Assembly: GCA_024278395.1 (NCBI GenBank)
Contig: JAJRTG010000012.1
Span: forward strand, 1-16,791
Direction of reading: 5' to 3'
Source: Fidelibacterota bacterium
Lineage (GTDB): Bacteria > Bipolaricaulota > Bipolaricaulia > UBA7950 > UBA9294
DNA length: 16,791 bases
How positions within the stretch are numbered: the first letter of the stretch is position 1; each line of letters opens with the position of its first letter. The position numbers were made by a program, and so were the translations under genes. Shown piece by piece: positions 5,346 to 11,282 of the stretch. The notes beneath the pieces are model-generated. The model was not told the DNA's origin, made no database searches, and saw only the letters and a list, made by a program, of their open reading frames with translations.

Positions 5346-8300
5346 CTATTGGGATCCCACCGCGACCCCGGCCCCGGTCGGAGCGTAACGCAGGACCGCC
5401 TTGGGGAAGGCGGTGATCGAGACGTACAGCCAGATCTGGCCGGTCTCTTGCTCGACCCCGACCCGCAGGCAGCGGTAGAACTCGTAGAAGACGCCGATCC
5501 CCGGGTTCAGGATGGTGTCGACCCCGCTCTTGTACCGGCCGCTCAGGGTAAGTCCCCATCCCGCTTCAGTGCCGAGCTCGGCGGCGAACGTCAGGTTTAA
5601 TCCGGTTTCCGCGCTGAACGCGCCGGAGAGGGAGAGCTTGTCCCGGGCGTGGCCCGTTTTGAGAGAGAACGTCGCCTTGCCGAAGCGTTCATCCGCGGGG
5701 GAATAGGGGATGCGGAACGAAGCCGCCGCTTCGCTCCCCTTCCACACGCCGGAGAGCGTCACTTTCTTGAGCTGGGCTGAGTTGAGCTCGTAGTCCAAAA
5801 CAAGGGAGAACGGAGGCCAGCCGAGGTTGACTATCACCGGATCGAACGCGGGCTCGGTGAAGTCAAATCCGCTTCGTATGCTGACCGAAGGTTCACCTTC
5901 CCCGCCAAGGGACAAGGCGAGATGGTTCGTCGTCTCGATCCGGTCGAATGTGAACGGGCTCTTCCCCTGCACCAGCCGATAGGTGTAGGAGAGGCTCATC
6001 CCAGGGGCGGAGAGGGTGGTGGAGAGGAACGCGGACGTCCGCTCTTCGCTTCCGTTAACCGATTCGTAGCGGGTGATCTCGATCCCTACCCGCGGGGAGA
6101 CTTCAAACGTCGCAAGGCTGATGGGCTCGGGAAGTTCGGCGGTCAGGGTCCCGTCCGCCCGCAGTGAGGCCGCCGCCGGAGCCTCTTCGTCCCATTCCTT
6201 GAACCAACCCGCCGACAGCCCGGCGGTCAAGGAGAATGGTCCGGCCGGGATCCCGGACCGGGAGAGCGAGATCTCGGGCAGGCATTCCACCGTGCGCTTC
6301 GCGGTCTCCGTCTTGGTCTCCTTCCGGGAGGCGGAGAGCCGGAACGTCCAGTCCTTCAGGGATCGGTCCAGGGAGAAGGAATAGGTGAGGTCGGTCTTGT
6401 CTCCGAGCTTCCTGTAGCTGACGCTCCCGGTGGCGGTTCCCCCTCCGGGGAGTTCGATCGTGGGGACCAGTGAGATCTCGGTCACCGGCTCGCCGACCCG
6501 GGCGGGGAAGAAGTAGAGGCGCGCCCTCCCGGAGAGCCCGGCGAACGCGTAGTGCAGGACCGCGCCCAGGCCTATCTCGTGGAAGCGGTTGAAGTAGTCG
6601 AACAGGATCGCCCCGTAGTTCTCCCGGTCGATGTAGAAGGGGATGTTCCACTTGAGGAAGTAGCCGTGCAGCGCGCTCCGTCCGAACGCGGGGAAGAGCG
6701 GGCTCTCCATGGTCTCTTGCAGCGGTTGGACGTAGATGGGGAGCCAGAATACCGGTATCCCGAACGAATAGACGGAGATGTTGAACGCCACGATGAGCCG
6801 GTTCGGGTAGAGGATGAGGGTCCCGGTCTTGATCGAGTAGGGCTGCGCTTCCAGGATCCCGCCGCAGCAGTCGCAGGTCGATAGTTTTCCCTCGTTTATC
6901 TCGATCGATTCCACCTCGCCGCTTTCGGCGAACGCGATCTTCCCCTCCTTCCCGCGGTAGAGGAGTAGGTGCGCCTCCCCCTTGGAGTTCGTGAATCCAC
7001 TCTTGCCTTGGAAGTCCCGCGCGCTCGCCGCGGCGGTGGCGAGCCCGTCTCCCTGGGGGGTGAGCACGGCGGAGATCTCGTCGCCGGCGAGCTCGAAGTC
7101 GTCGCCGACCTTAATCGATACCGATCCCTGCGCGGAGAGCCGCCAGGTCCCGTCTTCATCCTTGTCGAGCCGCACCCGGTCGGCGGAGAGATCGGTCTTT
7201 TCGTAGGTGAGCCGGACCGCTCCGGTCGCCTCCACGTGAGTCTTGTCCGAGGAGATGAAGAGTTTGTCGCAGCTGATCGATACGGGAAGCTCCTCCCCGA
7301 AGGCACCGATCCCGAGGAGGATGATCGCCAGGAACGGAAGGATCAGCTTAAACCACCGTTGCCAGTCTCCGGAGTGCAGCCGGTCGAGCCGCAGGAAGAG
7401 GAGGAGGCCCACCAGCCCGAAGACGAGATCCGGGATCCAGGCCGAGATCGCCGGGGAGATGATCCCCCGTTTCCCCAGGGTCTGGGTCCAGAGGAGCGTC
7501 CCCTGGAACAGCCCGACGAGGAGGAACCCGATCACGATCCCCACCGCCCGACTGCGCCAGGCGAACAGGAGGCTCGTCGCCCCGCCGAACAGGACGAACA
7601 CCACGGCGGCGAGCGGGATCGCCGCCTTGAGGTGGCACTCGACGATCAGTTCATCGGCGGAAAGTCCGCTCTTCTTCAGCATCTCGATCCGCTGGCGCAG
7701 CTCCCCTATCCCCATCTCCGCCGGGGTGCGGGACGAGAACAGGGAACCGATCCCTTCACTCCCCGTGGTTATCTTGAGGTTGTCGAACTTTCCGTTGTAG
7801 ATCAGGACACCGTCCGAATCGTAGCCGTAGACGCGCCCGTCCGTGAGGTCCCAGGTCTCGTTCTCCCACCGCCCCTTCTTGGCGGTGAGGATCGTCACCG
7901 CCGCCTTCGCCTCCGGGAAGAGCTTCCCCTGCGTGTCGTAGACCAAGACGTCGTGGAGGCTCTTGTCCTTCTCATCGTAGCGGCGGACGTAGAAGAACTC
8001 TCCCTGCGGCCCCTTGAAGAAGGTGTTCGCCCGGATGTGGGGGGTCCCCTCCCGGAAGATGATCCTCCGCAGGCTGATCTGATAGGCGCGTTCCGCCGGC
8101 GGCACCGCCCAGTTGTAGAGGGCGAAGTCACCCAGCCCGAGGATAAAGGCGGCGATGACCAGGGGGAGGAGTATGCGGCGGAGCGAGATCCCGCTCGTCT
8201 CGAGGGCCATGATCTCGCGGTCGTGCACAAGCCGGCCGAGCCCGAGGAAGGTGGCGAAGAGCCCGCTCACCGGGAGGGCGAGGACGAGCATGGTCGGGGT

Positions 8301-8474
8301 CTTGAGGACGAGGAGGCGGAGCATGGCCGGGATCCCGACTCCCCTGTCGACCATCAGCCCGGAGAGGGAGAGGATCAGGTTGAGGAGGATGAACAGGAAC
8401 AGCCCGCCGACGGAGACGAGGAACGGGCCGATCATCTCTCTGAGCACATAGCGATCGAAGCGGCGCATGATCAT
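5346..8474 (-). CDS. Single-frame fusion of LptF/LptG permease, LptA-like domain and LptD-like outer-membrane barrel
   Basis: This 1042-residue protein contains most of the LPS-transport path. Residues 1-365 are a YjgP/YjgQ (LptF/LptG) permease with TM helices near 15-38, 60-80 and 100-120, a periplasmic beta domain (125-255), then helices near 284-305, 310-332 and 341-362. The typical DREIMALETSGIS coupling region is at 85-97. Residues 371-393 (basic start, LILPFLAIILLGIG, then AFG) look like a signal peptide or seventh helix. Residues about 397-480 are LptA/OstA-like (ISCDKLFISS, VEATGAVRLTYEKTDLSADR). From about 533 (STCDCCGG, NRLIVAFNISVYSFGIPVFW, LPIYVQPL) comes the LptD plug/barrel start, and the rest to 1042 is beta-rich. 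LptF and LptG normally act with LptB and LptC, and LptD with LptE; none of these is in the window. The ATG at 8474 has no Shine-Dalgarno and sits 6 nt after a -10 box. An ATG two codons later is possible. No terminator is seen after the stop. Confidence 0.85.
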   Translation of the reverse strand: MIMRRFDRYVLREMIGPFLVSVGGLFLFILLNLILSLSGLMVDRGVGIPAMLRLLVLKTPTMLVLALPVSGLFATFLGLGRLVHDREIMALETSGISLRRILLPLVIAAFILGLGDFALYNWAVPPAERAYQISLRRIIFREGTPHIRANTFFKGPQGEFFYVRRYDEKDKSLHDVLVYDTQGKLFPEAKAAVTILTAKKGRWENETWDLTDGRVYGYDSDGVLIYNGKFDNLKITTGSEGIGSLFSSRTPAEMGIGELRQRIEMLKKSGLSADELIVECHLKAAIPLAAVVFVLFGGATSLLFAWRSRAVGIVIGFLLVGLFQGTLLWTQTLGKRGIISPAISAWIPDLVFGLVGLLLFLRLDRLHSGDWQRWFKLILPFLAIILLGIGAFGEELPVSISCDKLFISSDKTHVEATGAVRLTYEKTDLSADRVRLDKDEDGTWRLSAQGSVSIKVGDDFELAGDEISAVLTPQGDGLATAAASARDFQGKSGFTNSKGEAHLLLYRGKEGKIAFAESGEVESIEINEGKLSTCDCCGGILEAQPYSIKTGTLILYPNRLIVAFNISVYSFGIPVFWLPIYVQPLQETMESPLFPAFGRSALHGYFLKWNIPFYIDRENYGAILFDYFNRFHEIGLGAVLHYAFAGLSGRARLYFFPARVGEPVTEISLVPTIELPGGGTATGSVSYRKLGDKTDLTYSFSLDRSLKDWTFRLSASRKETKTETAKRTVECLPEISLSRSGIPAGPFSLTAGLSAGWFKEWDEEAPAAASLRADGTLTAELPEPISLATFEVSPRVGIEITRYESVNGSEERTSAFLSTTLSAPGMSLSYTYRLVQGKSPFTFDRIETTNHLALSLGGEGEPSVSIRSGFDFTEPAFDPVIVNLGWPPFSLVLDYELNSAQLKKVTLSGVWKGSEAAASFRIPYSPADERFGKATFSLKTGHARDKLSLSGAFSAETGLNLTFAAELGTEAGWGLTLSGRYKSGVDTILNPGIGVFYEFYRCLRVGVEQETGQIWLYVSITAFPKAVLRYAPTGAGVAVGSQ

Positions 8475-8480
8475 GGGGGG

Positions 8481-8511
8481 ATGATACCGAAAAAAATCCG
8501 TGTGTGGCCAA
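8481..8511 (-). promoter_or_regulatory. Promoter of the LptFG-LptD fusion gene, probably leaderless
   Basis: On the minus strand a TATCAT -10 box (8481-8486) is followed by CCCCCC and then the ATG at 8474, so transcription should begin at or next to the start codon. The -35 candidate TTGGCC (8506-8511) is weak and 19 nt away. No ribosome binding site fits in the gap. Confidence 0.5.
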
Positions 8512-8522
8512 TTTTCTCGCGA

Positions 8523-8551
8523 TTGACTGGATTTGCCCGGTCAGGTATAGT
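8523..8551 (+). promoter_or_regulatory. Promoter of miaB operon, leaderless transcript predicted
   Basis: A TTGACT -35 box (8523-8528), a 17-nt spacer and a TATAGT -10 box (8546-8551) lie directly before the miaB ATG at 8558. The GGAACC between them leaves no room for a leader or a Shine-Dalgarno site, so the mRNA should begin at the A of ATG. Confidence 0.75.
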
Positions 8552-8557
8552 GGAACC

Positions 8558-9877
8558 ATGGGAAAGCGATTGTACGTGGAGACCTGGGGCTGTCAGATGA
8601 ACATCCATCAGTCGGAGCGGATCGTCGGCCTGCTCAAGGAGGAGGGGTATATCCCGACCGACGACATCTCCGCGGCCGACCTCGTGATCTTCAACACGTG
8701 CGCCGTCCGCCAGAAGGCGGAGGAGAAGGTGTACGGGAGGATCGGCGAGGTGATGGAGATCAAACGCCGCCGTCCGGTCCTGTTCGGGCTCGGGGGCTGC
8801 ATCGCCCAGGTGCGAAAGGAGGAGCTGCTGCGCCGGTTCCCTGTGATCGACTTCCTGTTCGGAACGAGCGACCTGCGGGCCCTGCCGGGGATCGTCGCTT
8901 CGCTCTCCGCCGACGGCGGCAGGGTCGTCCATACCCCGCGGCCCATTGGGACGGAGGAGATGCCGGTCGCCCGGAGGAGCCCGGTGAGCGCGATGGTCAC
9001 GATCACCGAGGGCTGTTCCAACGGCTGCTCATATTGTATCGTGCCGTACGCGCGCGGCCCGCTGCGCAGCCGCCCGCCGGAGCTGATCCTGCGGGAGATC
9101 GAGGAGGCGCTATCCTCCGGATACAAGGAGGTATTGCTCCTCGGACAGAACGTCGATTCCTACGGGCGGGACCGCCCGGAATATGGGGATTTCGCGGCCC
9201 TGCTCGAGCGGGTGGCGCGGCTCGGGGTTCCGCGGATCAGGTTTACGAGTTCGCATCCCCGGGATATGACCGATGGGGTCCTCGAGGCGATCGCTTCCCA
9301 CAAGAACATCTGCAGGCACATCCACCTCGCCGCCCAATCGGGGAGCGATCGGATCCTGCGGGAGATGAACCGCGGCTACACGGCCGGGGATTTCCTCGGG
9401 ATCGTGCACCGGGCGCGGGCTCTGATCCCGGGGATCAACGTCACGACCGACCTCATCGTTGGCTACCCCGGGGAGACGGACGCGGACTTCCGGAGGACCT
9501 TGGAGCTGATCGAGGAGGCGCGCTTCGGGACGATCTTCGTCGCCAAGTACTCCCCCCGGCCGGGGACGCGCAGCGCGCGGCTTTCCGACGACGTCCCGGC
9601 GGAGGTGAAGGACGCCCGGCTGCAGGAGGTCCTCTCCCTGGCCCGGAGGATCGGCCTCTCCTTGAACGAAGGCTTCATCGGGAAGGATGTCGAAGTGCTC
9701 GTGGAGGGACGCAACCGGGACGGTAAGTGGTACGGACGGACGGATGACCACCGCACTGTGATCATCTCCAGGGGAAAGGTGCGGCTTGGGGAGTTCGTCT
9801 CCGTCCACATAACCGGGGCCTCCGCATCAGGGCTCTCGGGGGAGCCCCTCGTTCCGGCAGAAGTGAAGGGGGAATGA
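8558..9877 (+). CDS. miaB: tRNA-2-methylthio-N6-dimethylallyladenosine synthase
   Basis: MiaB is a radical-SAM methylthiotransferase that adds a methylthio group to i6A37 of tRNAs reading UNN codons. The 439-residue protein has the usual family length. The N-terminal UPF0004 domain carries the auxiliary cluster cysteines C12 (ETWGCQMN), C48 (FNTCAVR) and C81 (GGCIAQ). The radical-SAM motif CSNGCSYC has cysteines at 153, 157 and 160, followed by the conserved IVPYARG. LLLGQNVDSYG and LAAQSGSDRILREMNRGYT are further MiaB blocks, and a TRAM RNA-binding domain closes the protein (about 375-439). The ATG at 8558 is chosen over a GTG at 8504 because the family starts at this point and the promoter -10 lies between them. 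The stop overlaps the next start (ATGA at 9874), implying one operon and coupled translation. Confidence 0.95.
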   Translation: MGKRLYVETWGCQMNIHQSERIVGLLKEEGYIPTDDISAADLVIFNTCAVRQKAEEKVYGRIGEVMEIKRRRPVLFGLGGCIAQVRKEELLRRFPVIDFLFGTSDLRALPGIVASLSADGGRVVHTPRPIGTEEMPVARRSPVSAMVTITEGCSNGCSYCIVPYARGPLRSRPPELILREIEEALSSGYKEVLLLGQNVDSYGRDRPEYGDFAALLERVARLGVPRIRFTSSHPRDMTDGVLEAIASHKNICRHIHLAAQSGSDRILREMNRGYTAGDFLGIVHRARALIPGINVTTDLIVGYPGETDADFRRTLELIEEARFGTIFVAKYSPRPGTRSARLSDDVPAEVKDARLQEVLSLARRIGLSLNEGFIGKDVEVLVEGRNRDGKWYGRTDDHRTVIISRGKVRLGEFVSVHITGASASGLSGEPLVPAEVKGE

Positions 9878-10854
9878 TGATCATAACGGTGACGCTCAAC
9901 CCGGCGATCGACAAGATCTACTGGGTCGATCGGTTGCGGATCGGGCAGGAGGCGCAGGAGGAATTCCTCACCCGCGCGGTGCGCAGTCAGACCTCCGCCG
10001 GAGGCAAGGGGGTGAACATCTCCATCTTCCTCGCCCGGTTGGGGGTTGAGAACGTGGCGATGGGGTTCGTGGGCGGACACACCGGGCACGTGGTGGTGCG
10101 CGACCTGCGCGACGAGGGGGTAACGACCAACTTCGTATGGGTGGAGGGGGAGACGCGGACGAACGTCACCATCCTCGAGCGCGGCCGCGAGTTCATCCCG
10201 ATAATGGTGGACGAGGAAGGACAGGCGGTCTCCCAGATTGAGCTCGAGCGGTTCCTGCGCCGGTACAAGCGGATGCTCCCCCGCGCAAGCTGGGTCGTCC
10301 TCGCCGGGAGCCTCCCCCCGGGGGTGGATCCCGACATCTACCGCGTCCTCGCCGCGCAGGCGAAGGAGGCGGGGGTGAAGGTGGCGGTGATGGCGGGCGG
10401 CCATCCGCTGACGCGCGTCCTTTCCGCGGCACCGGATCTTGTCAAACCGGATACGCGCGAGCACCTGGCGATGGAGAGAGCACCCCTGACGACACGGGAC
10501 AAGATCATCGCTGCTGGGAGGAAGGTCGTGGCGCAGGGGGTGGGGATGGTCATCATCTCTCATGAGGTAATAGGCGATCTCGTGATAATCAAGGATAGTA
10601 TCTGGGACATCGAGTCGCGGGTTCCGGCGACTCAATTCAAGAACCTCGTGGGGGCGGATGACGCCCTTGTGGGCGGAATCCTCTACAAGCTCTACACCGG
10701 AGCTCCCATTGAGGAGGCGCTTCGCTTCGGGATGGCGGCGGGGATCGCCAGCGCGGAGAGCGAGGAGAAGCTCTGCAAGGATGTGCAGGAGATCATGCGC
10801 GAGATGGAGCACATCGCCTTGATGCCGATAGGGGGGGACGATGCGGGTGAGTGA
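9874..10854 (+). CDS. PfkB-family sugar kinase, 1-phosphofructokinase/tagatose-6-phosphate kinase-like
   Basis: The 326-residue protein matches the hexose-phosphate branch of the PfkB family, which phosphorylates fructose 1-phosphate or tagatose 6-phosphate with ATP. It opens ITVTLNPAIDKIYWVDRL, has the first PfkB signature SAGGKGVNIS (41-50), LAGSLPPGVD (143-152) and the second signature region at 258-268. That second signature reads NLVGADDALVGG where nearly all relatives have GAGD: the expected catalytic Asp is kept (D263) but the anion-hole Gly is Asp (D262). The usual DTSG-type segment reads MAGG (173-176), and the SLGADG-type ATP-site stretch reads SHEVIGD (229-235). The substrate, and even kinase activity, are therefore uncertain. 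Start ATG 9874 follows AAGGGGGA and overlaps the miaB stop by 4 nt; its end overlaps the CBS gene by 14 nt. Confidence 0.85.
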   Translation: MMIITVTLNPAIDKIYWVDRLRIGQEAQEEFLTRAVRSQTSAGGKGVNISIFLARLGVENVAMGFVGGHTGHVVVRDLRDEGVTTNFVWVEGETRTNVTILERGREFIPIMVDEEGQAVSQIELERFLRRYKRMLPRASWVVLAGSLPPGVDPDIYRVLAAQAKEAGVKVAVMAGGHPLTRVLSAAPDLVKPDTREHLAMERAPLTTRDKIIAAGRKVVAQGVGMVIISHEVIGDLVIIKDSIWDIESRVPATQFKNLVGADDALVGGILYKLYTGAPIEEALRFGMAAGIASAESEEKLCKDVQEIMREMEHIALMPIGGDDAGE

Positions 10855-11275
10855 GATCATGACCAAGGACCTGACGGCGGTGGAGAAGGACATCCCGGTG
10901 CGAGAGCTGATCTTCATCCTGAACTCCGCCGAGATGCCGGATATGCCGGTCGTCGACGACAACGGTGTTCTCATCGGAGTCATCTCCGAGAAGGACCTGA
11001 TCAAGGCCGCGCTCCCCGGCTATTTCGAGATGCTGCACAGCACCTCCTTCATCCCCGACCTTAACCAGCTCTCCAAGAAACTGGCGAAGATCGCGAACGA
11101 TCCGATCGAGAAGTACATGAAGCGGGACGTGATATCTATATCGCTCGACGACGACGACCTGCAGGCGGCGGATCTCCTCATCCGGAAGAACCTGAAGAGC
11201 CTTCCGGTGGTGGATAAGGACGGGCGGTTGGCCGGGGTGGTGCGGCGGATCGATCTGCTCCGCAACCTCCTGTAG
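10841..11275 (+). CDS. Two-CBS-domain protein
   Basis: The whole 144-residue chain is one CBS pair (a Bateman module): MRVSEIMTKDLTAVEKDIPV to GVLIGVISEKDLI (about 1-55) and IEKYMKRDVISISLDDDD to GRLAGVVRRIDLLRNLL (about 89-144). The two are linked by a helical stretch containing FEMLHSTSFIPDLNQL. Such stand-alone modules bind adenine nucleotides or S-adenosyl compounds and report energy state to a partner. It starts with an ATG inside the end of the sugar-kinase gene, after a G-rich AGGGGGG site, so the two are probably made together. Regulation of that kinase is an attractive but unproven role. The stop is 7 nt before the next ATG. Confidence 0.9.
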   Translation: MRVSEIMTKDLTAVEKDIPVRELIFILNSAEMPDMPVVDDNGVLIGVISEKDLIKAALPGYFEMLHSTSFIPDLNQLSKKLAKIANDPIEKYMKRDVISISLDDDDLQAADLLIRKNLKSLPVVDKDGRLAGVVRRIDLLRNLL

Positions 11276-11282
11276 GTTGAGG

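Noticed and set aside
6969..8600. A 543-codon open frame on the plus strand opposite the Lpt fusion
   Set aside because: It is a shadow of the high-GC gene on the other strand: highly charged, low-complexity composition, no domain, no start signals, while the minus-strand frame has clear Lpt motifs.
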